Shown here one piece after another: positions 52,608 through 62,485 of a stretch of DNA of 64,000 nucleotides. The stretch spans positions 29,115 through 93,114 of the forward strand of contig NZ_VFIA01000026.1 of assembly GCF_014282275.1 (NCBI RefSeq), in the 5' to 3' direction. The notes beneath the pieces were generated by a model. The model did no database searches, was not told the origin of the DNA, and saw only the letters and a program-made list of their open reading frames with translations. The first letter of the stretch is position 1, and each line of letters starts with the position of its first letter. This stretch comes from Spirosoma utsteinense. GTDB taxonomy: Bacteria; Bacteroidota; Bacteroidia; Cytophagales; Spirosomataceae. The position numbers were made by a program, and so were the translations under genes.

Positions 52608-53864
52608 TTAGACAGCGACGGGGTCGGGGGTTTTGACCGCTATCATCGTAATGAGCGCGGCCAGCAATAAAGAACCGGCCATGAACACGTAAGAGGCCCC
52701 AAAACCGCCCGTCGAGCCGTTCAGGTAGCCAACGATGTAGGAGCCGGCGAACGAGCCCAGCGCGCCCAGGCTGTTGATCAGCGCCATAGCGCCCCCGGCC
52801 ACATTTTTAGGCATCATCTCGGGAATGATGGCAAAGAAAGGTCCATAAGGCGCATACATGGCCCCTCCGGCAATGACCAGCAGGGTGAATGATAACCAGA
52901 AATTACTGGTGCCAATCAGGTACGAACCGTAGAAAGCCAACGCCCCAACCAGCAGAAAGGGCCAGACAAATAGTTTCCGGTTTAGGGTCTTGTCTGAGAA
53001 ATGAGAGGCACTCAACATAGCGACGATGGCCAGCAGGTAAGGCACCGACGACAGCCAGCCGGTTTTTACAATGTTCATGTTGGGCGCAGCATTCAGAATG
53101 GACGGGAGCCACATAACGAAGCCGTACACACCAATACTCCATAAGGCATATTGAAGTCCCAGCAGAATGACCAGCCGGGACTTAAAAGCCTCGGCGTAAT
53201 TTTTGACGGGTTTGATTCCCTGCTGTTCCTGATGGAGTCGGTTCTCCACGGCCTGCTTTTCGGCCTCCGTCAGCCAGTTGGCATCCCTGGGTTTGTCGGC
53301 AACGAGCCGCCACCAGAAGAAAGCCCAGATAATGGCGGGCAGCCCTTCCAGGATGAACATCCAGCGCCAGCCTACCGCTTTGATCAAGTAACCGGACAGT
53401 ACCGACATCCAGAGGATGGTTGCCGGGTTACCGAGAATCAGAAATGTGTTGGCCCGCGACCGCTCGGCTTTGGTAAACCAGCGGCTCAGGAAAAGCAGCA
53501 TCGAGGGCATGACCGCGCTCTCGACAACGCCAAGCATAAAGCGGATAGCGATCAAGGCGTTCACGTTGCTGACAACACCGGTTGCCACGGCCAGCCCACC
53601 CCAGAGAATCAACGACCAGAATATGAGTTTCTTGGCGCTTCGATTCTCGGCATAGATGGCCCCCGGCACCTGAAAAAAGAAGTAACCCAGAAAGAACAGC
53701 GAGCCCAGTAACGAGGTCATCGTGGGGGTGATCCGCAGATCGGTCGCCATACCACTGGCGGCCCCGAAGCCGAAGTTCGCCCGGTCCAGATAAGCCAGGC
53801 TATAGGTGACAAACGCAATTGGTATCAGCCGATACCACCGGGATTTGGCTAGTGTTTCCCCCAT
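52608..53864 (-). CDS. MFS transporter, anion:cation symporter-like
   Basis: A 418-residue major facilitator protein with twelve predicted membrane segments. The typical loop-2/3 motif is seen in YAENRSAKKLIFWSLILWGG, and RFMLGVVESAVMPSMLLFLS with DRANFGFG near the start matches the ACS branch (allantoate, glucarate, galactonate, rhamnonate transporters). Import of a sugar acid or a related organic anion is plausible. It lies between the GIN-domain and bicupin genes on the same strand. The substrate is not determined; neighbours such as the rhaEW-like gene, 4 kb away, hint at deoxysugar-derived acids without proof. Confidence 0.82.
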   Translation of the reverse strand: MGETLAKSRWYRLIPIAFVTYSLAYLDRANFGFGAASGMATDLRITPTMTSLLGSLFFLGYFFFQVPGAIYAENRSAKKLIFWSLILWGGLAVATGVVSNVNALIAIRFMLGVVESAVMPSMLLFLSRWFTKAERSRANTFLILGNPATILWMSVLSGYLIKAVGWRWMFILEGLPAIIWAFFWWRLVADKPRDANWLTEAEKQAVENRLHQEQQGIKPVKNYAEAFKSRLVILLGLQYALWSIGVYGFVMWLPSILNAAPNMNIVKTGWLSSVPYLLAIVAMLSASHFSDKTLNRKLFVWPFLLVGALAFYGSYLIGTSNFWLSFTLLVIAGGAMYAPYGPFFAIIPEMMPKNVAGGAMALINSLGALGSFAGSYIVGYLNGSTGGFGASYVFMAGSLLLAALITMIAVKTPDPVAV

Positions 53865-53950
53865 TGTTAACTTTCTTTTTGTTGTGTCCTCCCGCTACCT
53901 GCTGCGCGGGGTAATGAATGAGCCACTAGAGTCAACAGGGCTGGTGTCGA

Positions 53951-54715
53951 TTATTCAAACTGAAACGCGATATAGGTACAGGTACCCTGACTACTGTTTT
54001 GAATCGCGTGGGGCACGTTGGCTTCCAGGAAAATCAGATCCCCGGCTTCTGCCCGCTGCAGTACCCCCCCGATCTGTTCGTGAGCGGTATTCTCGATCAT
54101 GAACAGCAGTTCGGCGGCCCGGTGGGTATGGGGCAGATGACTCCATAAGCCCGGGTTAAGCGTTGTCACGTGCATCTCGGCCCGTTTGGTCATCACCGTA
54201 GCGCAATCGAACATTCGCCGGATACCACCCTTGTCATGGGGCGTATAGGGCACCTCGTTCCAGTCGACCCAGAAGGAGCCGCCCGCCAACCGGTACAGGT
54301 CTAAATCCGGCATGTCGTTGGAGGTGTACCGCATCAGGTAATAGGTAAGCGGTTCCTTCGATTTATTTTCCAGCCGGTGCGCGTCACCCGGCATGATCAC
54401 CGCAACGCTGCCCGGCCCCAGGGTTTTTGTCTTCTCCCCAAGCGTAAGCGTCAGTTTGCCGGTCCTGATAATCAGCAATGTTTCCTCGTCGAGCTGTTGG
54501 GAAGACTGAGCGGGCTGATTGGCCGGGAGTGTTACCGCCTGAACGGTTAAGTTGGCTAAATCGGTCGTGGTGCCGTCCAGCAGGGTTCGTTCTTCATATC
54601 CGGTCTGCCTGACAACCGGCACCTGGCTCCAGGAGTATACTTTTGACGCAATACTCTGTCCGTAAGCGATCGGAACCGTTACCGTCAGTAACCAGAAAAG
54701 CAAAAGAGGTCTCAT
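53951..54715 (-). CDS. Exported bicupin protein
   Basis: A 254-residue protein with a signal peptide (MRPLLLFWLLTVTVPIAYGQ). Two cupin halves follow: the first has EETLLIIRTGKLTLTLGE and VIMPGDAHRLENKS; the second has LWSHLPHTHRAAELLFMIEN and LEANVPHAIQNS. His and Glu residues in these places could hold a metal. The order resembles ureidoglycine aminohydrolase-like and other sugar-binding bicupins, but export makes a nitrogen-metabolism role doubtful. The function is unknown. It lies 86 bp upstream of the MFS gene and could share its transcript. Confidence 0.78.
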   Translation of the reverse strand: MRPLLLFWLLTVTVPIAYGQSIASKVYSWSQVPVVRQTGYEERTLLDGTTTDLANLTVQAVTLPANQPAQSSQQLDEETLLIIRTGKLTLTLGEKTKTLGPGSVAVIMPGDAHRLENKSKEPLTYYLMRYTSNDMPDLDLYRLAGGSFWVDWNEVPYTPHDKGGIRRMFDCATVMTKRAEMHVTTLNPGLWSHLPHTHRAAELLFMIENTAHEQIGGVLQRAEAGDLIFLEANVPHAIQNSSQGTCTYIAFQFE

Positions 54716-54791
54716 AGAAACGACAGAACGTTAGCAATGGAGCCCTAAACTACAACTAATTGCCGGAACCCATCAACCGCTGCCCTTCCTG

Positions 54792-56732
54792 CTAACTCGT
54801 AATCCGCTTCAGTTTAACGTTCTCCGCCGGTCGGATCACCAGCGGTACTTTCTCGATCTTCACTGAGCTGCTGTCCAGCCCGAACCAGCGAGCCTCAGGG
54901 GTGGTGAATTTTTTGACGGAGAAATAGACGTTCATGATAAAGCGCTCATAAATCGACAGGTCATTTTCGAAGGAAAGGAATTTTTCAAGCACCACAAAGC
55001 GAAAGTCGCCGATCACGTTTTGACGGTTCAGCGATTCGTAGCGGCTGGTGATATCCACTTCCTTGTTCCGCACCATGTCTTCAATCACTTTGCGGAAGAA
55101 CAGGTTGATCCGCTGCTCTACCCGGAACCCCAGCCGGAACGTTACCTTATAGCAGTCGTCCGCTGCCAGCGTATTCACCTTGTACTCCATCGTATAGGGG
55201 TCATCGGTCGTATCGACGTGGACGAACCAGTAAATATCAGCACGTTTGGGCCGCTTTTGAAAAATGGAATAAATAATCTTGGATTCTATTTCAGACTGGC
55301 GACCTGCGTTGCTCATGAATACCAGGTGCGTGGCATATTTGGGCATACTGATGTCGCGGCTCAGCTCTTTGATGGCTTCCAGATACTGATCGATCCGGAC
55401 GTACTCGGCCAGACGCAGCTTGATCTTGAAGGCCTGCAGCCAGATAAACATAACGCCGGCAATGATGAGTCCCATGAGCACGGATACCCAGCCGCCATGC
55501 GGAAATTTGATCAGGTTAGCGATCAGAAATGACCCTTCGAGCGATAGGTAAACCACAATAAACAAGAGCACCCACCACGGGCTATATCGATGGCTGTACA
55601 GAAAGTATGTCATAAGGAGTGTCGTCATCAGCATGGTCAGCGTAATGGCCAGGCCGTAGGCAGCTTCCATGTTTTTCGACTCCTGAAAGTACAGCACGAC
55701 CCCTACGCAGCCCGCCCAGAGCAGTAAATTAACGCTGGGTACAAACAACTGACCTTTCTGCATCGACGGGTACCGGAGCTGGACTTTAGGCCAGAAGTTG
55801 AGTCGGATAGCCTCACTGATGAGTGTAAACGAGCCCGTGATGAGCGCCTGGCTGGCAATGACCGTTGCCGCCGTAGCGATACCGATACCAACCGTTAGAA
55901 ACCAGTCTGGCATCAGTTCATAGAAGGGAATACGCTCGCCCAGCGTCTGGCCATCGATCGACAGCAGCCAGGCCCCCTGACCAAAGTAGTTCAGCAGCAG
56001 GCAGATCTTGACAAATACCCAGCTAACCCGGATGTTGGCCCGGCCGCAGTGGCCCATATCTGAATAGAGGGCTTCGGCACCGGTGGTACACAGAAAGACG
56101 GAGCCCAATAACCAGAAACCACCCGGATACTCCGTCAGCAGCCAGTAGGCATAGTACGGATTCAGCGCAGCCAGTACCGAAGGGGCCTGAATCAACTGCA
56201 CCAGCCCCAATACGGCCAGCATACTGAACCAGACAAGCATGATGGGGCCGAAAGCCGTACCAACCGCACTCGTACCGAACGCCTGAACCAGAAACAGACC
56301 CGTCAGGATGGCGATGACAATAGGTACCGTGGGTATGTCGGGATAAACAAGCGCTAAGCCTTCGATAGCCGACGAGACCGATATCGGGGGGGTAATGATG
56401 CCGTCGGCCAGCAGGGCGCTCCCGCCAATGATGGCCGGTACGGTAAGCCAGCGGGCATGGCGTCGGATGAGGGCATACAACGCGAAAATTCCTCCTTCAC
56501 CCCGGTTGTCGGCCCGCAGAATCAGGAAAACGTATTTAACAGAGGTCTGTAGGGTTAGCGTCCAGAAAACACAGGAAAGGGCCCCTTTGATGAGACTGGC
56601 CTCAACAACCCGGTCATCGATGATTGCTCTGAGTGTGTATAAGGGAGACGTGCCAATATCACCGTATATAATTCCTAAGGCTACTAACAGGCCAGCGGCC
56701 TTCACTGTATCAAGTTGTCGTTTATCTTCCAT
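54792..56732 (-). CDS. kup: Kup-type potassium uptake protein
   Basis: A 646-residue potassium/proton symporter of the KUP/HAK/KT family. The N-terminal motif GIIYGDIGTSPLYTLRAI (about 19-36) is diagnostic, followed by about twelve membrane segments (LTLQTSVKYVFLILRADNRG, GSVFLCTTGAEALYSDMGHC, SIDGQTLGERIPFYELMP) and a cytoplasmic C-terminal domain (about 455-646). It takes up K+ at the inner membrane, particularly when other systems are low. The family length fits. The 435-bp upstream region holds its promoter; a poor purine-rich start context is normal in this phylum. No regulator is adjacent. Confidence 0.95.
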   Translation of the reverse strand: MEDKRQLDTVKAAGLLVALGIIYGDIGTSPLYTLRAIIDDRVVEASLIKGALSCVFWTLTLQTSVKYVFLILRADNRGEGGIFALYALIRRHARWLTVPAIIGGSALLADGIITPPISVSSAIEGLALVYPDIPTVPIVIAILTGLFLVQAFGTSAVGTAFGPIMLVWFSMLAVLGLVQLIQAPSVLAALNPYYAYWLLTEYPGGFWLLGSVFLCTTGAEALYSDMGHCGRANIRVSWVFVKICLLLNYFGQGAWLLSIDGQTLGERIPFYELMPDWFLTVGIGIATAATVIASQALITGSFTLISEAIRLNFWPKVQLRYPSMQKGQLFVPSVNLLLWAGCVGVVLYFQESKNMEAAYGLAITLTMLMTTLLMTYFLYSHRYSPWWVLLFIVVYLSLEGSFLIANLIKFPHGGWVSVLMGLIIAGVMFIWLQAFKIKLRLAEYVRIDQYLEAIKELSRDISMPKYATHLVFMSNAGRQSEIESKIIYSIFQKRPKRADIYWFVHVDTTDDPYTMEYKVNTLAADDCYKVTFRLGFRVEQRINLFFRKVIEDMVRNKEVDITSRYESLNRQNVIGDFRFVVLEKFLSFENDLSIYERFIMNVYFSVKKFTTPEARWFGLDSSSVKIEKVPLVIRPAENVKLKRITS

Positions 56733-57167
56733 TGAAACGTTTCAATCCATCGGGTTCATCCATAACCCGACTCCACTCAAAGTTCAGGTAAAATTACCCC
56801 CTGACTTGATAGCCTGGTGCCACATTAAAATTTTTGATCATATCTTAATTTGACCAGGAAGCGATCAACTAGCCCATAATCAAACGCGTCTGTTCCTGGC
56901 CAACAGGCACCTGCTGTCTGGTCGATCTTAAGCAACGATGCACCCGCTCAGGACAAGCCTTAAGGGAGGCAATTCACTAAAGTTTCGATAGGACACTATT
57001 ACCGTTACCCGCGAGTCGCTACCTTTGTCGCAGCCATTTCAATACTCGCTATATCGTTATGGTCAGGCCCGACCCAGGTGATGGTACACCTTCGTCGGGC
57101 CGTTTTATAACACATTGGGGCTATCGGTTAAGGAGTTACGATGGCAGCCGTGAGGCAAACCCGGCCT
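56733..57167. promoter_or_regulatory. Intergenic region upstream of kup
   Basis: This 435-bp region has no convincing gene. The AT-rich part at about 56815-56880 is a possible kup promoter site on the minus strand. Near its far end is the hairpin at 57065-57101. Nothing else is recognised. Confidence 0.4.
57065..57101. terminator. Hairpin after the DUF1206 gene
   Basis: AGGCCCGAC (57065-57073) pairs with GTCGGGCC (57094-57101), with one unpaired outer base, around a 20-nt loop. A T-rich GTTTTAT follows on the plus strand. On the minus strand it comes 67 nt after the DUF1206 stop. Confidence 0.5.
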
Positions 57168-57989
57168 TTATTCAGTTGCTTTCAGAGGAAAATAGCGCGA
57201 CATAGCTACCATGAATACGGCCATCAGCATAAAACCGGCTCCTGCGCCGAGTTGAAGCCACCAGCCATAGGGCAGTTGCTGAAGCCCTTTGATCAGATCG
57301 TCCATATTCTTGACCCAGTCCGGATCTTCTGACAAGGCTCCTTTGATCAGATACCAGCCGGAACCAGCCAGCGTGCCTGCTACCGTTAAAAAGCCGGCGA
57401 AACTACAAATCCGTAAAAAGCCTTTTGCTATGGGCCCAACGCCCTCAAGCTCCAGACTCTTGTAGACCTTGCCGGAGATACCCTTATACAGCTGCAAACC
57501 CGCCCACAGCAGGAAAAGAGAACCTACCAGGACAATCAGCCAGGAACCTCCGTCCAGCTGAAGCAGTCTGGCTACCCATATTTGTTTTTGGTTGTCGGGG
57601 CCGGTACGCTGGCCAGCCAGGAGTTTGGCGGCTGAGAATCCCAGGCTACCGTACGTGATAGCGCTGAGCAGGTAATTTAACCGGTAGAGCCATCCCATGA
57701 GGCCAAACCCTTTTTTATAGGGGTCATTCCAGGTTTCGAACAGCCGCCATACGGTATGTCCGGCCAGCGCCAGCACCATAAGCGCCAGCAGCAACTTACC
57801 CAGTAGATTACCCGTTAACTGCTCCAGAACTTCTTTCCGGCTGGGGTCCGCGTCATGTGCCCCAAATGCAAACTGAACCGTGAATACAGCTATGGTTCCG
57901 TAAAAAATGGCTTTGGCGATGTAGCTCCCTTTGGCCAGCCATTCCACACTCTGTAAAGATTTCTGCTTAACTGTCTCGCTAACGACCAT
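57168..57989 (-). CDS. DUF1206 membrane protein
   Basis: A 273-residue inner-membrane protein with six hydrophobic segments in three pairs, matching the threefold repeat of DUF1206: YIAKAIFYGTIAVFTVQFAF, then LLLALMVLALAGHTVWRLFE; LLSAITYGSLGFSAAKLL, then LIVLVGSLFLLWAGLQLY; and FLRICSFAGFLTVAGTLAGS, then GAGAGFMLMAVFMVAM. The function of the family is unknown. It is a single-gene unit by position: the nearest same-strand gene upstream is 160 bp away and a hairpin follows. The start is taken at the first Met (57989), in front of a short cytoplasmic tail. Confidence 0.85.
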   Translation of the reverse strand: MVVSETVKQKSLQSVEWLAKGSYIAKAIFYGTIAVFTVQFAFGAHDADPSRKEVLEQLTGNLLGKLLLALMVLALAGHTVWRLFETWNDPYKKGFGLMGWLYRLNYLLSAITYGSLGFSAAKLLAGQRTGPDNQKQIWVARLLQLDGGSWLIVLVGSLFLLWAGLQLYKGISGKVYKSLELEGVGPIAKGFLRICSFAGFLTVAGTLAGSGWYLIKGALSEDPDWVKNMDDLIKGLQQLPYGWWLQLGAGAGFMLMAVFMVAMSRYFPLKATE

Positions 57990-58150
57990 ATTTATCCATT
58001 ACTACCTTGTCCCTGTGATGAAAGGGAGCGCAGCGCTTTCCGGAGATATAACGTCACGATAAGCTTCCGGTTTGTCAGGGGCAGCAGTTTACCGATAAAA
58101 GTGCGTTACCGGGCCAGACTACACGCATCCGGCTATATGTAATCGCGGAT

Positions 58151-59056
58151 TCACAGCCAACGTTTATAAAAATCCAGTATGTCGGCCCGCATGACAGCTG
58201 TCTCTTCATGGCCTGTCTCATACATCCGTAATTGCCAGGCATCCGCCTTTCCGTCCTGTTCGTACTGCGTCCGGAGCTGCTGATCGATACGCGCCAGTCC
58301 AACAACCGGGGTCAATGGATCGAGCCGTCCCGCTACACTTAAATGAGCCCGGGGCGAAATGAGCGCATTGATCTGTGCCGTGGTAAAATGAGTCAGCAAG
58401 TCGGGCACGTAGTAGTACACGCCGTGTAAGCCCAGCCCCCGGGCCGCAATGAGCGCCTGATAATCGGTCAGGCAGCAGAGATCGACACACACCCTGATGC
58501 GCTCATCCAGCGCGGCTACCCACCAGGCCATAGTGCTGCCCATCGACATGCCCATCGTGGCCAGACGCCGGGAATCGACATCCGGCCGCGTGTGGAGGTA
58601 ATCCAGCGCACGCAGGCTGTCATAGACCATCATACCCCACAGGACCTGGCCGTGCCAAAGCATGTACTTGAACGTGTCGACCTCTCCATTGGCCTGCCGC
58701 TGCCCGAAGCACCAGCTATCGATACACAGCCCCGCATAGCCCGCCCGGCCCAGCGCCAGCGCATACGGTGGCGCTTGCATCTCCGGTCGGCCCTGAACGA
58801 ACTCTTCTTTCCCAACACCATACTGACCAAAGTGGGAGTGATTGAACAAGACAGTTGGGAAAGGGCCTGTTTGGTGGCGAGGTCGGGTGAAATAAGCCGG
58901 CACACGCTCCCGCCCATTGATATCCAGCAGCAGGGTTTCGATCACGAGTTCGTCGGTCTCCTGGCGGGATACGACGGCTACGGTCATAGGCCGGTCACGG
59001 GGCGGCAGTTTGCCTAATAGCGCATATAAGTGGTGACGCTGTTCTTGTTTGCTCAT
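58151..59056 (-). CDS. Alpha/beta hydrolase, acetyl-esterase/dienelactone-hydrolase-like
   Basis: A 301-residue hydrolase with no signal peptide. The nucleophile elbow is [10 protein letters not shown] near residue 170, with the acid probably D in GRLDPLTPV near 245 and the His in GHEETAVM near 284. The N-terminal part ([40 protein letters not shown]) and a cap-like [20 protein letters not shown] region resemble acetyl-xylan-esterase and dienelactone hydrolase relatives. It could remove acyl groups from sugars, but this is inferred. It diverges from a Tat-exported oxidoreductase, with 210 bp between the two chosen starts. Confidence 0.78.
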   Translation of the reverse strand: MSKQEQRHHLYALLGKLPPRDRPMTVAVVSRQETDELVIETLLLDINGRERVPAYFTRPRHQTGPFPTVLFNHSHFGQYGVGKEEFVQGRPEMQAPPYALALGRAGYAGLCIDSWCFGQRQANGEVDTFKYMLWHGQVLWGMMVYDSLRALDYLHTRPDVDSRRLATMGMSMGSTMAWWVAALDERIRVCVDLCCLTDYQALIAARGLGLHGVYYYVPDLLTHFTTAQINALISPRAHLSVAGRLDPLTPVVGLARIDQQLRTQYEQDGKADAWQLRMYETGHEETAVMRADILDFYKRWL

Positions 59057-59169
59057 ACCCAGGGCTTAGGTTCAATGACTTGTCTCGTCTACGAAAATCT
59101 TCCTGTACCATGTAGCCGACAGCTCTTAAACGGACTCGCCAGCTACCCCTTCGTTCGGTATAAAGACGG

Positions 59170-59193
59170 CCCCTGTCGGCCTGCCGACAGGGG
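59170..59193. promoter_or_regulatory. Perfect short palindrome in divergent promoter region
   Basis: CCCCTGTCGG (59170-59179) pairs exactly with CCGACAGGGG (59184-59193) around a 4-nt loop. It lies between the divergent hydrolase and oxidoreductase genes, 74 bp before the oxidoreductase start. It could be an operator or an mRNA leader hairpin. Confidence 0.45.
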
Positions 59194-59266
59194 GTATAGT
59201 AAACGCAGGGCAAGGTACTCTTTTAAAGGCGTTCCCTGTCAACTCCCTAACGCCTGCCCAACCATT

Positions 59267-60550
59267 ATGCAACACACGATCAATCGTCGGGACTTTCTGA
59301 AACAAGGCAGTGTGGCAACCGCCAGCCTTGCCCTGTTCCCCAGCCTCAAACGCAGGGTGGCACCCAGCGACCGCGTCCGCGTTGCCCATATTGGCCTCAA
59401 CGGCATGGGCACCAACCACCTGAACTGGTTCGCTAAACTACCGGAAGTAGAAATTGTGGGGTTGTGTGATGTAGATCAGACACATCTGAACAAAGCGTTG
59501 ACGACGTTGCAGACGCTACAGCCCAATACGGTTGCAAAAACCTACGCTGACTTTCGCTACCTACTCGACCGCAACGATATCGATGCCATTACCTGCGCCA
59601 CCCCGGACCACTGGCATGCCCAGATCGCCATCATGGCGTTTCAGGCGGGTAAGGATGTGTATGGCGAGAAACCCCTTTCCTACAGCGTACACGAAGGCCA
59701 GCAAATGCTGAAAACGCTCCATCGGTATGACCGCATCTTTCAGTTAGGCAACCAGATCCATGCGACCGACAATTACCACCGGGTGGTAGAGATTATCCAG
59801 TCAGGTGCCATTGGTAAGGTGAACACGGTACGGCTCTGGAAAACCGGCTTTCCGCCTGTGCTCGGCCCGGCAACGTACCAGACGCCCCCGGCAACCCTCA
59901 ACTGGGACATGTGGCAGGGACCGGCGCCCGTCTCGCTCTACACGCCCGAGCGGTGCCATGTTAACTTCCGGTACTTTCTCGACTATTCGGGTGGCGTGTT
60001 TCAGGACTTCTGGTGCCACATCGCCGATATTGTCTGGTGGGCCATCAACCCGACAGGGCTCAAAACAATCCAGGCCAGGGGCGAAGCCCCGGAGGGGATT
60101 GCCAACGCGCCCAAATGGATTGATGTCGACTATGGCTTCGAGGGGCTGAATCTACACTGGACCAGCACCCCGCCGAACGTGCCGGGGGCTGACAAACGGC
60201 ATATCGGCGCTTTTTTCGAAGGAGACAAAGGAACATTGCTTTGCGACTACGACTCCCGCGAAATCACCATCAACGGGGTTACAATGACGGATATTCCGGA
60301 AGTGCCCATTACCCTGGACCGATCACCCGGGCATCAGCAGAACTTCATCGACTCCGTCAAATCGCGCAAACAGCCCGAATCCAACCTGGCTTATGTTCGT
60401 CAGATGACGCTGCCGATGCACCTGGGACTCATCGCCTATCGGCTCGGCCAGCCCCTGGAGTGGAATGCCCGAAAGGAGAAATTTCGGCACAATGCAGAAG
60501 CCAACGCCCTGCTGTCGAGAGACTACCGCAAGGGATGGAATCTTCTTTGA
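59267..60550 (+). CDS. Gfo/Idh/MocA-family oxidoreductase, Tat-exported
   Basis: A 427-residue oxidoreductase. The ATG at 59267 was chosen because it gives a twin-arginine signal (MQHTINRRDFLKQGSVATA); the frame is open further upstream without homology. The Rossmann domain follows (VRVAHIGLNGMGTNHLNWF), with GEKPLSYSVHEG near 140 in the EKP position, and the C-terminal substrate domain includes GGVFQDFWCHIADIVWW. Exported members with tightly bound NAD act on glycosides in the periplasm, for example GH109-type enzymes. It converges with ygiQ, whose stop is 24 bp away, and is the third Gfo/Idh/MocA gene of the window. Confidence 0.88.
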   Translation: MQHTINRRDFLKQGSVATASLALFPSLKRRVAPSDRVRVAHIGLNGMGTNHLNWFAKLPEVEIVGLCDVDQTHLNKALTTLQTLQPNTVAKTYADFRYLLDRNDIDAITCATPDHWHAQIAIMAFQAGKDVYGEKPLSYSVHEGQQMLKTLHRYDRIFQLGNQIHATDNYHRVVEIIQSGAIGKVNTVRLWKTGFPPVLGPATYQTPPATLNWDMWQGPAPVSLYTPERCHVNFRYFLDYSGGVFQDFWCHIADIVWWAINPTGLKTIQARGEAPEGIANAPKWIDVDYGFEGLNLHWTSTPPNVPGADKRHIGAFFEGDKGTLLCDYDSREITINGVTMTDIPEVPITLDRSPGHQQNFIDSVKSRKQPESNLAYVRQMTLPMHLGLIAYRLGQPLEWNARKEKFRHNAEANALLSRDYRKGWNLL

Positions 60551-60574
60551 CCAACGGGTAAGGGCAACGGGCCT

Positions 60575-62485
60575 TTAGCGCCTTTTCTTCGCGACAAACT
60601 TGCCCGGGTAGGCCGGTTTGCTACCCATGCTGTCTTTCTTGTCGCTACCCAATAGCCGTTCGGCCAGGTCGGGGCGATTGAGTTTGGCGAGCCGGTTTCG
60701 AATCCAGTCCTTGTACTCAGGCTTGTACCAGAAGAAATAGCGGTTCTGTGCCAGCTTCTCGTCGCGCGTTTTGGCCGTCTTTACAGGTTTCAGCGTATAC
60801 GGGTGGACGCCGGAGTAGTAGATGACCTCGGCTACCGTCATGGGTGTAGGCGTAAAATCCTGCACCTGTTCGAGCTGGAAGCCCAGGTCCTTGGTCTCGG
60901 CAGCCAGGTTAGCCATATCCTGCTCCTCACAGCCCGGATGCGACGAGATAAAGTACGGAATGAGTGGCTGCTTCAGGTTGTGTTTTTCCTGAATCTGGTC
61001 GTATTTCTTTTTGAATAACTTGAAATACTTGAACGAAGGCTTCCGCATGATCCGCAGCGTATCATCGGCGGTGTGCTCGGGAGCGACCTTCAGGCGACCC
61101 GACACGTGGCGCGTCACCAGCTGCTCCATGTACTCGTCGTGGTTGCCGTCGCCGTTGTTCTTGTTAAAATCATCGACCAGCAAATCGTACCGAACCCCTG
61201 AGCCGACGAATGCTTTTTTGATCTTCGGGTTGGCGTCGACCTTACGGTACAACTCCGTCATGGGCTTGTGGGAGGTGTCGAGGTTGGAACAGATGACCGG
61301 ATGGATACAGCTCGGACTCTGGCAACGGGCGCAGATCGACTCGTCTTTGCCTTTCATCTTATACATATTGGCCGACGGTCCACCCAAATCCGAAATGTAG
61401 CCCTTGAATTCGGGGTGTTTCGTAATCTCATCGACTTCTTTCAACACCGACTTTTCGCTCCGGGAAGCGATGAACTTACCCTGGTGGGCCGAAATGGTGC
61501 AGAAGCTACACCCGCCAAAACAGCCCCGGTGCATATTGACCGAGAACTTGATCATGTCGTAAGCCGGAATGGGGCCCCGCTTTTTGTATTTCGGGTGCGG
61601 CATCCGGGTATAAGGCAGGTCGAACGATTTATCGATTTCGGCTTCTTCCATCGTCTTGAACGGTGGATTGATCACCAGTACCTGATCGCCTACCTGCTGC
61701 GTAATACGGTTGGCCTGCCACTTATTGGACTCAACTTCAACAATCTTGAAGTTAGCCGCATATTTGATCTTGTCGGTCAGACAGGTTTCGTGGCTTGCCA
61801 GTTCAACGGTATTCCAGTTGTTATATTCGCGCAGTTCGGTAGTGGCGTCGTGCATGAACGCCACCTGATTGATATTGCGCATCGACGAGAAAGGAACGCC
61901 CTTCTGCGCCAGTTTCAAAATCTCACGCAGGGGTTGTTCGCCCATGCCATACACCAGCATGTCAGCACCGGCATCGACCAGGACAGACGGTAGTAGTTTG
62001 TCCTGCCAGTAGTCGTAATGCGTTACCCGGCGCAACGACGCTTCGATACCGCCCAGCAACACCGGCACATCGGGATATATCTGCTTCAGAATATTGGAAT
62101 AGACAATTGTTGCATAATCGGGCCGAAACCCTGCTTCGCCACCCGGTGTGTAGGAGTCGTTGGAACGCAGGCGTTTATTGGCCGTATAGTGATTGACCAT
62201 CGAGTCCATACAACCGGCGGTAACGCCAAAGAAGTATTTGGGCTTCCCAAACTTTTTGAAATCGCGCAGATCGTCTTTCCAGTTTGGCTGAGCAATGATG
62301 GCTACCCGAAACCCCTCACTCTCCATGATACGGCCAATCACAGCAGTTCCAAAGGCTGGATGGTCTACATAGGCGTCCCCGGATACGAGAATGATATCAA
62401 TTTCATCCCAGCCTCTCTTTTCGACTTCTTTCATCGTCAGAGGCAACCAGTCTGTGAGGGGTCTTTCAATCATGAGTGTGTGCAA
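60575..62485 (-). CDS. ygiQ: YgiQ-family radical SAM protein
   Basis: A 636-residue radical S-adenosylmethionine protein. The cluster motif GCFGGCSFC gives C322, C326 and C329. The N-terminal part (about 25-180) is the YgiQ-specific cobalamin-type domain region (VSGDAYVDHPAFGTAVIGRI, SYTPGGEAGFRPDYATIVYS), and the C-terminal DUF3362 follows (about 450-636), ending in a basic tail. YgiQ proteins are widespread and uncharacterised; some are linked to methylthiolation or tRNA changes without firm proof. It converges with the Gfo/Idh/MocA gene. Confidence 0.93.
   Translation of the reverse strand: MHTLMIERPLTDWLPLTMKEVEKRGWDEIDIILVSGDAYVDHPAFGTAVIGRIMESEGFRVAIIAQPNWKDDLRDFKKFGKPKYFFGVTAGCMDSMVNHYTANKRLRSNDSYTPGGEAGFRPDYATIVYSNILKQIYPDVPVLLGGIEASLRRVTHYDYWQDKLLPSVLVDAGADMLVYGMGEQPLREILKLAQKGVPFSSMRNINQVAFMHDATTELREYNNWNTVELASHETCLTDKIKYAANFKIVEVESNKWQANRITQQVGDQVLVINPPFKTMEEAEIDKSFDLPYTRMPHPKYKKRGPIPAYDMIKFSVNMHRGCFGGCSFCTISAHQGKFIASRSEKSVLKEVDEITKHPEFKGYISDLGGPSANMYKMKGKDESICARCQSPSCIHPVICSNLDTSHKPMTELYRKVDANPKIKKAFVGSGVRYDLLVDDFNKNNGDGNHDEYMEQLVTRHVSGRLKVAPEHTADDTLRIMRKPSFKYFKLFKKKYDQIQEKHNLKQPLIPYFISSHPGCEEQDMANLAAETKDLGFQLEQVQDFTPTPMTVAEVIYYSGVHPYTLKPVKTAKTRDEKLAQNRYFFWYKPEYKDWIRNRLAKLNRPDLAERLLGSDKKDSMGSKPAYPGKFVAKKRR

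Noticed and set aside
59030..59266. Longer start for the Tat-exported oxidoreductase
   Set aside because: It overlaps the divergent hydrolase gene and places the twin-arginine signal internally.
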